NCBI RefSeq assembly: GCF_023740735.1
Contig: NZ_JAMRXH010000001.1
Location: 496,001 to 560,000 of the forward strand
DNA length: 64,000 bases
Reading direction: 5' to 3'
From: Nocardia sp. CDC159
GTDB taxonomy: Bacteria > Actinomycetota > Actinomycetes > Mycobacteriales > Mycobacteriaceae
Each line of letters begins with the position of its first letter. The stretch's first letter is position 1. Shown here one piece after another: positions 16,918 to 24,812 of this stretch. The notes beneath the pieces are model-generated. The model was given only the letters and a program-made list of their open reading frames with translations, made no database searches and had not been told where the DNA came from. Made by a program: the position numbers and the translations under genes.

Positions 16918-17985
16918 GTGGACAGCATCGGATTGCGCGAGTTGGCCGATCACGAGGGTCCCTTCGGATCGGTGTATGTCGACGGCGTGCCCGCCGCCGA
17001 GGACGCCGGACATCAGGAACGCCTGCGGCGCAGAGCGATTCGCGAGGAACTCGTCGAACGCGGCGCTCCCCCGGCGCTCGTGGACGCGATCGACGACGCG
17101 CTGACGCTCCCGCCCGGGCAACCCGGACAGGCGATCATCGCGGGGGCCGACGGCGTACTGATCGCCGAGCAGCTGCCGGTCGCCCCGCCGCGACCGGTGA
17201 TCCGCTTCTCGCCCCTGCCCTATGTGCTGCCGCTGCTGGGTCTGCGCGAGCCACGCACACCCTATGTGGCCGTGGTGGTGGATCGGACCGGAGCCGATAT
17301 CCACGGCGTGGACGCGCGCGGGCACCGACTGGCGCGAACGGTGCGCGGCACCGAGTTCCCGCTGCACAAGACCGGCGGCGGCGGGACCGCGCACGGATCG
17401 ATTCAGCATCGCGTCGAGGAGACCGTGCGCCGCAATATCCGCGCGGTCGGCCGCGAGGTGACCGAACTGGCCGATCGGGCCGGTGCGACGCTGGTCCTGG
17501 TGGCCGGTGAGGTCGGCGACCGGGCCGCGCTCTCGGACGCGCTGCGCCCGCGCGGGCGGCGGGTGATCCAGCTCGAAGGCGTCTCGCGCACAGCGGGATC
17601 CGATCCCGCCGCGCTGGACAGCCGGATCCGCCGCGTCCTGCGCGAGGAGGCCGAACTGCGCTGCCGGGCGCTCGAGGAGCTGTTCCACCAGGAGCAGGGC
17701 CGCGGCCTGGCAACGCAGGGCATCGCCGCGACGACGGCCGCACTGCGCGAGGCCAATGCCGACATCCTGCTCATCGACGCCGACACGCTGGGCGATCGGG
17801 CCGTGCGGGTCGGCGCCGATCCCACCCAGGTGATGCCGGTCGAGCTGTCGCCGCAGCGCACCTGGTTACGCCGCGCCGACGAGGCGCTGCCGCTGGCCGC
17901 GCTGGCCGGGCGCGCCACCGTCGTGGCCACCGGCCGCGACCACGCCCCCGCCGAGGGCGTCGGCGCGATACTCCGTCACGGTTAG
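16918..17985 (+). CDS. baeRF/Vms1-like release-factor-fold protein (Rv2629-like)
   Basis: A 355-residue protein of the bacterial archaeo-eukaryotic release factor family 2 type. An N-terminal domain (to about 90) is followed by VAVVVDRTGADIH, KTGGGGTAHGSIQHRVEETVRRNIRAVGREV, LVLVAGEVGDR and a C-terminal L7Ae-like part with ADILLIDADTLGDRA. Homologues such as Rv2629 of M. tuberculosis belong to a dormancy regulon and are linked to ribosome-associated stress roles. It starts at GTG 16918, nine bases after a SigF-type -10. The proline-rich gene follows 11 bases later. Confidence 0.8.
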   Translation: MDSIGLRELADHEGPFGSVYVDGVPAAEDAGHQERLRRRAIREELVERGAPPALVDAIDDALTLPPGQPGQAIIAGADGVLIAEQLPVAPPRPVIRFSPLPYVLPLLGLREPRTPYVAVVVDRTGADIHGVDARGHRLARTVRGTEFPLHKTGGGGTAHGSIQHRVEETVRRNIRAVGREVTELADRAGATLVLVAGEVGDRAALSDALRPRGRRVIQLEGVSRTAGSDPAALDSRIRRVLREEAELRCRALEELFHQEQGRGLATQGIAATTAALREANADILLIDADTLGDRAVRVGADPTQVMPVELSPQRTWLRRADEALPLAALAGRATVVATGRDHAPAEGVGAILRHG

Positions 17986-17996
17986 AGGAGGTTTCG

Positions 17997-18389
17997 ATGG
18001 AACGGGGAAACACCAAACACGGTCCGCGCCACGACGAACAGCTGGCGCACGAACTCGAGGGCACCCTGCGCGGCAACCGCTCCAGCCGCGCGGAGCAATG
18101 GCGCGATCCCGAGCCCCCGGCCGATGACGATCCGGACATCGGCGGCATTCGCCCGGAGCTCACCCTCCCGCCCGTGCCGGGGCCGAATCCCGGACCGCCG
18201 GACCCGATTCCGAATCCTGATCCGGCCCCGGACCCGATGCCGACCCCGGTTCCGCCGGACCCGTCGCCGAGCCCGGAGCCGCCGGACCCGATTCCGAAAC
18301 CCCCGGAGCCGCCGAACCCGAATCCGATCCCGAACCACCCCGACCCGGCCGTGCCGCCGACCACGCCGCAGCCGCCCGATCTGCGCTGA
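17997..18389 (+). CDS. Proline-rich small protein
   Basis: A 130-residue protein with an excellent ribosome site (GAGGAGG). Residues 1-55 are charged and soluble; from about 60 to the end it is built of P-D-P, P-N-P and P-E-P steps with almost no hydrophobic residues, so it should be an extended, disordered tail. There is no signal peptide or membrane segment. It is the second gene of the baeRF operon. I do not recognise a family; it could be a protein-interaction tail for the upstream product. Confidence 0.65.
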   Translation: MERGNTKHGPRHDEQLAHELEGTLRGNRSSRAEQWRDPEPPADDDPDIGGIRPELTLPPVPGPNPGPPDPIPNPDPAPDPMPTPVPPDPSPSPEPPDPIPKPPEPPNPNPIPNHPDPAVPPTTPQPPDLR

Positions 18390-18401
18390 GACCGCGGCGG
18401 C

Positions 18402-19196
18402 TCAGTCCCGCAGGGCCTCCTCACGCAGCCAGGACAGCGTCTTGGCCAGGATGCGCGAGACGTGCATCTGCGAGATGCCCAGGGCCTCGGCGATCTGGGT
18501 CTGGGTCTTGGCCTCGAAGAAGCGCATGATCAGCACATTGCGCTCGCGTTCGGGGAGTTCGGCGATCAGCGGTTTGACGGCCATGAACTCCTCGACGCGG
18601 TCGTATTTCGGCTCCGCCTCACCGAGCACCTCGAGCAGCGACAGCGGGGTGTTCTCGCTGTCGTCACCGGTCACCGCGTCCAGCGAGGAGACCTGATACG
18701 AATTGCCCGCGATCAGCGCCTGGGTGACCTCGACCAGATCCACGTCCAGTTCCTCGGCGATCTCGCGGGCGCGCGGCATCCGCCCCAGCCGCTGCGCGAG
18801 CTGATCGACGGTGCCGCCGATCGACAGCTGAATCTCCTTGGTACGCCGCGGAACTCGCACCGCCCAGGTGTTGTCGCGGAAGTGCCTGCGCACCTCGCCC
18901 ATGATGGTCGGGACCGCGAACGACAGGAACGACGAGCCCCTGCTCACATCGAAGCGATCGACCGCCTGCACCAGGCCCACCCGCGCGACCTGCAGCAGAT
19001 CGTCGAAATTCTCGCCGCGACCGGAGAATTTGCGGGCGATGTGGTCGGCCAGCGGCATGCACAGCCCGATCACCTTCTCCCGCACCGCTTCCCGCTGCGG
19101 ATCGTCCGGCGCCAGCGCCGCCAGTTCCTCGAAGACCGGCTCTATGTTGTCGTAGCTGTCGCCCCCGCGGTGCCGGCGGCCGCGCTCATCCGCCAT
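18402..19196 (-). CDS. sigF: Stress sigma factor of the SigF/SigB family
   Basis: A 264-residue group 3 sigma factor. Region 2 includes DDLLQVARVGLVQAVDRFDVSRGSSFLSFAVPTIMGEVRRHFRDNTWAVRVPRR, region 3 has QLAQRLGRMPRAREIAEEL, and region 4 has LPERERNVLIMRFFEAKTQTQIAEALGISQMHVSRILAKTLSWLR, a helix-turn-helix for the -35. This is the SigF/SigB layout and the length is close to mycobacterial SigF. It overlaps rsbW by 11 bases, so the sigma factor and its antagonist are made together. SigF-type promoters occur throughout this window, including one before rsbW. Confidence 0.92.
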   Translation of the reverse strand: MADERGRRHRGGDSYDNIEPVFEELAALAPDDPQREAVREKVIGLCMPLADHIARKFSGRGENFDDLLQVARVGLVQAVDRFDVSRGSSFLSFAVPTIMGEVRRHFRDNTWAVRVPRRTKEIQLSIGGTVDQLAQRLGRMPRAREIAEELDVDLVEVTQALIAGNSYQVSSLDAVTGDDSENTPLSLLEVLGEAEPKYDRVEEFMAVKPLIAELPERERNVLIMRFFEAKTQTQIAEALGISQMHVSRILAKTLSWLREEALRD

Positions 19197-19617
19197 CGGC
19201 TTCTCCCCGCCCCCTGCTGAATTCGACGACCACCGGATACCCGTTGCGGGCGGCATCGAAGGGTGCGGTGTCGGCCGCGATGGTATCGGTGATCGTTTGC
19301 AGCACATGCCAGCCGAAGCTGTTCTCGTCGAGCGCGTCCGCGACCGACGCCACGCCCGTGACGCGCACCCGCATCTTGCCGTCGTCGAACCCGAAATCAC
19401 ATTCGACCGAGGAGCCGGGCGTGGCCTCGGCGATCAGGGCCGTGGCAATCTCGTCGAGCGCGACCCGGATATCGGTCACCTCGTCGAGCGCGAAATCGGC
19501 GATCAGCGCGACGGTTTCGGCCAGCGCGCGCAGCATGGTGAGCTGCCCCAGATCTGCCGGCACCCGAATGCCGACGGTGGAGGTCTGCGCGGGTGACCTC
19601 GAAACCCACTCGCTCAT
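19186..19617 (-). CDS. rsbW: RsbW-type anti-sigma factor
   Basis: A 143-residue GHKL-fold protein. It has VTDIRVALDEIATALIAEA (the N-box, where the asparagine of classical kinases is replaced, as in UsfX) and SFGWHVLQTITD in the G-box position. It should hold SigF inactive and release it when an antagonist such as the STAS protein binds. ATG 19617 follows AGGAAAGGG. It sits directly before sigF like usfX-sigF in mycobacteria. A long leader (about 250 bases) precedes it. Confidence 0.88.
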   Translation of the reverse strand: MSEWVSRSPAQTSTVGIRVPADLGQLTMLRALAETVALIADFALDEVTDIRVALDEIATALIAEATPGSSVECDFGFDDGKMRVRVTGVASVADALDENSFGWHVLQTITDTIAADTAPFDAARNGYPVVVEFSRGRGEADGG

Positions 19618-19652
19618 CGACACGTCCCTTTCCTCCTCCCAACCGGCGAATA

Positions 19653-19678
19653 CGGCCGGGGCTCGATCACCCCGGCCG
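19653..19678. promoter_or_regulatory. GC-rich hairpin in the rsbW leader
   Basis: CGGCCGGGG (19653-19661) and CCCCGGCCG (19670-19678) make a perfect 9-bp stem with an 8-base loop, about 35 bases before the rsbW start. It could tune termination or translation of the rsbW-sigF mRNA. Confidence 0.4.
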
Positions 19679-19697
19679 CTTCGCCGTCCATTCGATG

Positions 19698-19835
19698 TCA
19701 CGTCCACGGTCCTCCGCAGCTGTCGACCTTAGGCCGCTCGCCCGCACCCGCCGACGTTCGGGTCGGCGCGGCCGCTCCGCGCACGAAAGTCGCGCCCGCG
19801 TGCTGCGCGGGCGCGTTCGCGATCGGTGCAGCCAC
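19698..19835 (-). CDS. Possible 45-aa leader ORF of rsbW-sigF
   Basis: A GTG at 19835 with GAAAGG seven bases before it opens a 45-codon frame that ends 80 bases before rsbW. The product is alanine- and threonine-rich with a Cys-Gly-Gly near the end and matches no family I know. It lies inside the long leader made from the SigF-type promoter at 19873-19897. It may be chance. Confidence 0.25.
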   Translation of the reverse strand: MAAPIANAPAQHAGATFVRGAAAPTRTSAGAGERPKVDSCGGPWT

Positions 19836-19872
19836 CTCGGGCCTTTCTGTCCGGCGACGTACCAGTGGACGC

Positions 19873-19897
19873 TTACCCGGGGTGGTCCGATCGAAAC
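19873..19897 (-). promoter_or_regulatory. SigF-type autoregulatory promoter of rsbW-sigF
   Basis: On the minus strand GTTT (19897-19894), 15 bp, GGGTAA (19878-19873). It begins right after the stop of the PAS-ANTAR gene and would give positive feedback of SigF on its own operon. Confidence 0.65.
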
Positions 19898-19900
19898 TCG

Positions 19901-20584
19901 TCAATCCGCCGCCGCCCGCTGGTGCACGGTGAGCAGCAGATGGTCGAAGCGAGTGCGCAGTTCCACCGACCAGCCGCCCAGGGCGGTGATCTCGGTCACC
20001 AGCTGCTGGGCCAGCGTGCGCAGTTTGGTGTTGGTCTCCTGGGATCGCCAGGTCAGCACCCGGAACGCCTGGTCGGCGGAGATGCCGTAGACCAGCATGA
20101 GCGCGCCCTTGGCCTGCTCGATGACCGCCCGCGCCTCGTAGAGCTCGGGCAGCGCGTCGGACAGGGTCTCCTGCCGGTGTTCGGCGAGGGTGTCGGTGAC
20201 ATCGATGTAATAGCCGGTGCTGCCGACCACGGTCTCGTCACCGCCGACCAGATAGTCGCCCACCACGATGACGTGATGCACCTCTCCGGCGGTGTCGATG
20301 ATGCGGTGACGGCTGCAGAACGGCTCGGCCCGCTCGATCGAGCGCGCGATGGTCGTGGCGACCTGCTCGCGATCGTCGGGATGTTTGTGTTTCAGCAGTA
20401 GCTCGGTGGTCGGCTCGACCGTGCCCGGCACGTAGCCGTGCATGGCCGCCACCTCCTCCGACCACTCCCAGCGCTGATCGGCGAACCAGAACCGGAAACT
20501 GCCGACGCTCTGCGGCTTTCCGGTTCCGATCACGCGCTCGAGATCACGCGCGTCCTCCGCGGAAAGCTCACTGTCCTGCGCCAC
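19901..20584 (-). CDS. PAS-ANTAR RNA-binding regulator
   Basis: A 227-residue two-domain protein. Residues about 35-140 are a PAS_3-type sensor (WEWSEEVAAMHGYVPGT, HPDDREQVATTIARSI, HRIIDTAGEVHHVIVVGDYL). Residues about 150-215 are an ANTAR domain (LYEARAVIEQAKGALMLVYGISADQAFRVLTWRSQETNTKLRTLAQQLV), which binds paired RNA hairpins and prevents termination. GTG 20584 is chosen over a start 29 codons upstream because it removes a tail without domain features. It lies between the STAS gene and rsbW-sigF on the same strand, so it belongs to the stress-signalling block. Confidence 0.85.
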   Translation of the reverse strand: MAQDSELSAEDARDLERVIGTGKPQSVGSFRFWFADQRWEWSEEVAAMHGYVPGTVEPTTELLLKHKHPDDREQVATTIARSIERAEPFCSRHRIIDTAGEVHHVIVVGDYLVGGDETVVGSTGYYIDVTDTLAEHRQETLSDALPELYEARAVIEQAKGALMLVYGISADQAFRVLTWRSQETNTKLRTLAQQLVTEITALGGWSVELRTRFDHLLLTVHQRAAAD

Positions 20585-20671
20585 CCCACGAGTATCCGCC
20601 GCCGACCCGACCCCAGCGAGTGGAACGGTGAGACCGATCCCGGACCGGTCCCACCAGAACCTGTTCAGCAA

Positions 20672-21064
20672 CTAGGCCTCCAGAGCGGCCTGTACCGACG
20701 GATAGTAACGAAACAGCGGCCGCAGTCCCGTCACGTCGAGCACCCGTTCGATCTCACGGCGGCCGGAGACCATCCGTAGATCCACCCCGCAGGCCGCCGC
20801 GCTCTGCTTGGCGGCGACCAGCGCCTGCGCCGACCCGATACTGAGGAAGCGGGTCGGGCGTAGATCGATGACTACGGCACGGGCGCTGGTGGTCACGGCC
20901 TGACCGAGCGCCGCGTGGAAATCATCGGCCACGGTTGCGTCCAGTTCACCCTCGACCCGGACTATCGTGCACAGCCGCCGCTGGCGCACGGGCGCCTCCG
21001 GCGGACCGTCGGCCTCGTCGGAATTCGTGTCGATCCGGCGATGCAGAACGGCAATTGCAGACAT
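20672..21064 (-). CDS. STAS-domain anti-sigma factor antagonist
   Basis: A 130-residue protein. IVRVEGELDATVADDFHAAL, AVVIDLRPTRFLSIGSAQALVAAK and LRMVSGRREIERVLDVTG follow the STAS fold. In RsbV/SpoIIAA-type proteins the serine in the DxSG loop is phosphorylated by the anti-sigma kinase; here that loop reads SIGS, so phosphorylation control is uncertain. It probably acts on the RsbW protein encoded 1 kb downstream. ATG 21064 has GGGAGG about ten bases before it. Confidence 0.8.
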   Translation of the reverse strand: MSAIAVLHRRIDTNSDEADGPPEAPVRQRRLCTIVRVEGELDATVADDFHAALGQAVTTSARAVVIDLRPTRFLSIGSAQALVAAKQSAAACGVDLRMVSGRREIERVLDVTGLRPLFRYYPSVQAALEA

Positions 21065-21404
21065 AACTAGAGCCTCCCTGAAAAGGGGGTGTCCAGCTCC
21101 CGCATGGAGATCGATCCGAAACGCCACCGATTACGGGCGTACTACACCGCCGTCACCGGCTACTGCGAACGGTTCCATGCGCGAACCGGGATCGGCTGTA
21201 GTCTCAACCTGGCATCCATTCTGTCACGGACGGAAGCAGGTGTCATCGCTTCCACCCGAAACCGCCCGCTCACGGCCCGCGTCCGCCCCGGCCCGAGCGG
21301 TTGTTCGCAGTTCGCCGCCGTACTCGAAGTCCTTGTCGCGCTCGGTTGTTCGCCCCCGCGGATCGATCGGCGGGTTCTTCCGATACGTTCCCGCGACATC
21401 GGGC

Positions 21405-21429
21405 GGTAAACCGGGGCCGGGGCGGGTAT
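21405..21429 (+). promoter_or_regulatory. SigF-type promoter of the 21.4-23.8 kb operon
   Basis: GGTA (21405-21408), 15 bp, GGGTAT (21424-21429). The -35 is a weak match, the -10 a full one. The ATG at 21439 follows after nine bases, as at five other sites in this window. Confidence 0.5.
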
Positions 21430-21438
21430 GCGCCCGGT

Positions 21439-21561
21439 ATGGAACTCCTACTCGTACTCCTGGTGATCCCCGTCGCCGTCGCGGTCGTCGTGCTGCGGCG
21501 CAAGCGGCGGGGGCAGCGTCAAGGCGGGGACCCCCTGGTCCCGGGCAACGACGGGCGGTAG
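21439..21561 (+). CDS. Single-span membrane microprotein (40 aa)
   Basis: A 40-residue protein: one hydrophobic helix (ELLLVLLVIPVAVAVVVL) followed by a basic stretch RRKRRGQRQ. It has no ribosome site but starts nine bases after a SigF-type -10, which fits a leaderless mRNA. The DUF6480 gene begins four bases after its stop. Function unknown. Confidence 0.55.
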   Translation: MELLLVLLVIPVAVAVVVLRRKRRGQRQGGDPLVPGNDGR

Positions 21562-21565
21562 TGCC

Positions 21566-21793
21566 GTGACGATGGATCCCGATCCCGCCCGCACCCCCGA
21601 CCTCGAGCCCGGCGGCGGCGTCCGGCCGGGATCGACGCCGCCGGATACACCGCAGACCTCCGGCCTGTCGGCGCCGGAACCGCGCACCCGCCATCATTTG
21701 CCGCCGAGCGGTGTGCTCGTGATGGGCACGGTGCTGGTGCTGGTGGCGGCGTTTCTGGTGGTGGCGGTGCTGCTGGTGATACAGATGAGGTGA
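21566..21793 (+). CDS. DUF6480 family membrane protein
   Basis: A 75-residue protein. DPDPARTPDLEPGGGVRPGSTPPDTPQTSGLS at the N-terminus is the recognisable DUF6480 pattern, followed by one membrane helix (VLVMGTVLVLVAAFLVVAVLLVI). GTG 21566 or ATG 21572 could be the start. It is the middle gene of a three-gene stress operon. Confidence 0.75.
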   Translation: MTMDPDPARTPDLEPGGGVRPGSTPPDTPQTSGLSAPEPRTRHHLPPSGVLVMGTVLVLVAAFLVVAVLLVIQMR

Positions 21794-21799
21794 GTGACG

Positions 21800-23815
21800 A
21801 TGACCTCGCCCGCGACGGCCCGCCCGCATCTGTTCCGCGACCGCCGCGAGGCCGGAGCCGTGCTCGCCCAACATCTTTCGCATTATCGCGACCGCGCCGA
21901 TGTGGTGGTGCTCGGGCTGGCCCGCGGTGGCGTCCCGGTCGCCTGGCAGGTGGCCGCGGCCCTGAACGCATCGCTGGACGTGTTCGTCGTACGCAAACTC
22001 GGGGCGCCGGACAATCCGGAATTCGCGGTGGGCGCGCTCGCGCCGGGCGATCGCATCGTGATCGACGACGACATCGTGCGCGCCCTGCGCGTCGCCCCCG
22101 AACAGCTGGACCGCATCATCGCCCGCGAGGGTCGCGAACTGGCCCGGCGCGAGGCCGCCTACCGCGGCGGCCGGGCAAGCCTGGGCGTGCGCGGGCGAAC
22201 CGCGATCCTGGTCGACGACGGGCTGGCCACCGGCGCGAGCATGCGGGCCGCGATCGCGGCGCTGCGCGAGCTCGCGCCCGCCCGCATCGTGGCCGCGGTG
22301 CCGACGGCCCCGGAGTCGACGTGTGCGGAGCTGGGACAGCTGGTCGAGGAGATGGTGTGCGCGACCACACCGACCCCATATCGCGCCGTCGGCGACTCCT
22401 ATTGGGATTTCACCCAGGTCACCGACCACGAGGTCGGTCAGCTGCTGGACGCGCCGACCACCGGCCACCGGCCCGGCCCCGATCCGGATCTCGCCGCGCT
22501 GCGCAGACTCACCCGGCCCGCGCCGGGCGGTATTCCGACCCCCGAGGCCATCGACGAACTCGTGGGCGAGGCCCGCATCGTGCTGATCGGCGAGAGCACC
22601 CACGGCACCCACGAGTTCTACGCGGCCCGCGCGGCGATCACGCAGTATCTGGTGGCAGAACACGATTTCCGCGCCGTGGCCGCCGAGGCCGACTGGCCCG
22701 ACGCGCAGCGCGTCGACCGGTTCGTGCGCGGGCGCGGGCGCGATGCCCGGGCCGAGGACGCGCTCGGCGATTTCGAGCGCTTCCCGAATTGGATGTGGCG
22801 CAACACCGTCGTGCGCGACTTCGTCGGCTGGCTGCGCGCACACAACCGCGCGCACCCGGGCGACGCCGCCGGTTTCTACGGCCTGGACCTGTACAGCATG
22901 CAGCGGTCGGTCGCCGAGGTGATCGCCTACCTGGACCGGGTCGATCCGGCCGCGGCCGCCCGCGCCCGGCGGCGCTACGGCTGCTTCGATCAGTTCCCCG
23001 ACCAGGGCCAATCCTATGGCTACGCCGCGGCATTCGGGGCCGGGGACTCCTGCGAGCGGCAGGTAATCGAGCAGCTGATGGAGTTGCGTGACACCGATTT
23101 CCGGCAAGTGGCGGCCGACGAGCCGGGCCTCGACGCCGACGAGGCGCATTTCTACGCCGAACGCAACGCCGCCACGGTGCGCGACGCCGAGGAGTACTAC
23201 CGCGCCATGTTCGGCGGGCGCACGCTGTCGTGGAACCTGCGCGACACCCATATGGCCGACACCCTGCGCGCACTCGACGAGCATCTGACCCGCCGGCGCG
23301 GCCACCCGGCACGAATCGTGGTGTGGGCGCACAACTCCCACGTCGGCGACAGCGCCGCCACCGAACTGGCCGACGACGGTCAGATCACCCTCGGCCACCT
23401 GGTGCGCGGCCTCTACCACCACCGGGAGTCCCGGCTGATCGGCATGTCGACCCATGGCGGCACGGTCATCGCGGCCGACGAATGGGGCGGGCCCGCACGG
23501 CGTTTCGACGTCCGCCCCGCCCTACCGGGCAGCGTCGACGATCTGCTCACCGATGTCGGGAACGGACCGATCCTGCTGCACTGCGCCAGCACCCAGCCCG
23601 CCGCGGTCGCCGCCCTCGACGCGCCGCGCCTGGGCCGCGCGATCGGCGTGATCTACCGGCCCGATACCGAGCGGCACAGCCACTACTACTATGTCCGGCC
23701 CGGACAGCAGTTCGACGCGATGATCCACATCCCGCAGACGACCGCGCTGCGTCCGCTCGGACCGCGCGCACAACGTTCCGATACCACTCCGGAAACCTAC
23801 CCGTCGGGATTGTGA
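21800..23815 (+). CDS. Phosphoribosyltransferase-erythromycin esterase fusion (Rv2030c-like)
   Basis: A 671-residue two-domain protein. Residues 1-215 are a type I phosphoribosyltransferase with the PRPP loop [13 protein letters not shown]. Residues about 240-650 are an erythromycin esterase-like domain: [47 protein letters not shown] and [12 protein letters not shown]. The same fusion occurs in M. tuberculosis Rv2030c, a dormancy-regulon gene. The substrate is unknown; antibiotic inactivation is not established. ATG 21800 is preferred over GTG 21794 because GAGG is then nine bases upstream. Confidence 0.85.
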   Translation: MTSPATARPHLFRDRREAGAVLAQHLSHYRDRADVVVLGLARGGVPVAWQVAAALNASLDVFVVRKLGAPDNPEFAVGALAPGDRIVIDDDIVRALRVAPEQLDRIIAREGRELARREAAYRGGRASLGVRGRTAILVDDGLATGASMRAAIAALRELAPARIVAAVPTAPESTCAELGQLVEEMVCATTPTPYRAVGDSYWDFTQVTDHEVGQLLDAPTTGHRPGPDPDLAALRRLTRPAPGGIPTPEAIDELVGEARIVLIGESTHGTHEFYAARAAITQYLVAEHDFRAVAAEADWPDAQRVDRFVRGRGRDARAEDALGDFERFPNWMWRNTVVRDFVGWLRAHNRAHPGDAAGFYGLDLYSMQRSVAEVIAYLDRVDPAAAARARRRYGCFDQFPDQGQSYGYAAAFGAGDSCERQVIEQLMELRDTDFRQVAADEPGLDADEAHFYAERNAATVRDAEEYYRAMFGGRTLSWNLRDTHMADTLRALDEHLTRRRGHPARIVVWAHNSHVGDSAATELADDGQITLGHLVRGLYHHRESRLIGMSTHGGTVIAADEWGGPARRFDVRPALPGSVDDLLTDVGNGPILLHCASTQPAAVAALDAPRLGRAIGVIYRPDTERHSHYYYVRPGQQFDAMIHIPQTTALRPLGPRAQRSDTTPETYPSGL

Positions 23816-23846
23816 CGCGGTTGCTCCGCTTCTCGATAAGGGGTAC

Positions 23847-24686
23847 ATGTCGGAGGTGACAGTCGATCGGGCGCAGACGTCGTCGCGGCGGCGCAGCTGG
23901 GAACAACTACCGCAGGGCACGCGGGCGGCGGTGGAAACGATGACCGGCCCGATTCTGCGCGCGGAGTCCGTCATCGCCGGATTCTCGAGCCAATTAGCGG
24001 CCGTCGTCGATACCGCCGACGGCCGCACTTTTGTCAAGGGCATGCGCACCGACGACCCGGAGGTCTGGACCCAGCAGCGCGAGGCCGCTTTGGGTCCCTA
24101 CGTCACCCCGATCGGCCCGCGGGTGCGCTGGCAGATCACCACCGATGGCTGGGACCTGCTCGGATTCGACTATATCGCCGGTCATTTCGCCGACTACCGC
24201 ATCGACTCCGATCTGGTCGCCACCGCCGCGGCCATGACCGCGCTGGGCCGGTTGCGCTGTCCACCGCAGCTGGAATTGAAGGACGCCGAAAAGCGTTGGG
24301 GCAACTATCTCTCCGACCCCGCCGACCGGGCACTGCTGACCGGCGACGCGCTGCTGCACACCGATTGGAACTACAGCAACGTCCTCATCGCCGAGGACGG
24401 ACTGGCCCGCCTGGTGGACTGGCCGTGGGCGACCCGCGGCGCGGCCTGGATCGATCCGGGTTGCTGGATCGTCTGGCTCGTCTTCGCCGGACAGCAGCCC
24501 GCCGAGGCCGAGGCCTGGGCGGCGCGAGTCCCGGCCTGGCACACCGCGACCGCGCACGAACTGGGCGTCTTCGCCACCGCGCTGGCGGGCGAATGGGCCG
24601 CCACCGCCGATCGCAACCCCAATGTCTGGACCCGTAGCCTGCGCGACGCCGCGCGACAGTGGCAGCAGTACCGACTGGCGCTGTGA
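23847..24686 (+). CDS. Aminoglycoside-phosphotransferase-fold kinase
   Basis: A 279-residue protein. AAVVDTADGRTFVKGMR carries the ATP-binding lysine, LLHTDWNYSNVLI the catalytic loop (HxDxxxxN) and RLVDWPWATRGAAWIDPGCWIVWL the metal-binding aspartate, as in APH and choline kinases. Substrate unknown; it need not be an antibiotic. ATG 23847 follows AAGGGG. It is 31 bases after the fusion gene and could be a fourth gene of that operon. Confidence 0.78.
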   Translation: MSEVTVDRAQTSSRRRSWEQLPQGTRAAVETMTGPILRAESVIAGFSSQLAAVVDTADGRTFVKGMRTDDPEVWTQQREAALGPYVTPIGPRVRWQITTDGWDLLGFDYIAGHFADYRIDSDLVATAAAMTALGRLRCPPQLELKDAEKRWGNYLSDPADRALLTGDALLHTDWNYSNVLIAEDGLARLVDWPWATRGAAWIDPGCWIVWLVFAGQQPAEAEAWAARVPAWHTATAHELGVFATALAGEWAATADRNPNVWTRSLRDAARQWQQYRLAL

Positions 24687-24778
24687 CGAGTCGAATTCGG
24701 GCGGCGCTGCGGCCGTCCTACCTGGTCGAGCCGCCGTAGCGACCGATCTTGCTAGCTCGGGCACTTGTAGCGCGCGGC

Positions 24779-24803
24779 GTTTCGATAGGAGAAGCACGGG
24801 CAT
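24779..24803 (+). promoter_or_regulatory. SigF-type promoter of the heptose operon
   Basis: GTTT (24779-24782), 15 bp, GGGCAT (24798-24803), then nine bases to ATG 24813. It is the only promoter-like site I see before six tightly joined genes (24813-29759). Confidence 0.6.
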
Positions 24804-24812
24804 GCCGTGCAC

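Noticed and set aside
21224..23455. 743-codon open frame opposite the phosphoribosyltransferase-esterase fusion
   Set aside because: It is a shadow frame; the plus strand has complete, ordered family motifs and a ribosome site.
23818..23846. SigF promoter of the APH-fold kinase (GGTT and GGGTAC)
   Set aside because: The spacing is 19 instead of 15 and the start codon touches the -10, so the GGGG is better read as the ribosome site.
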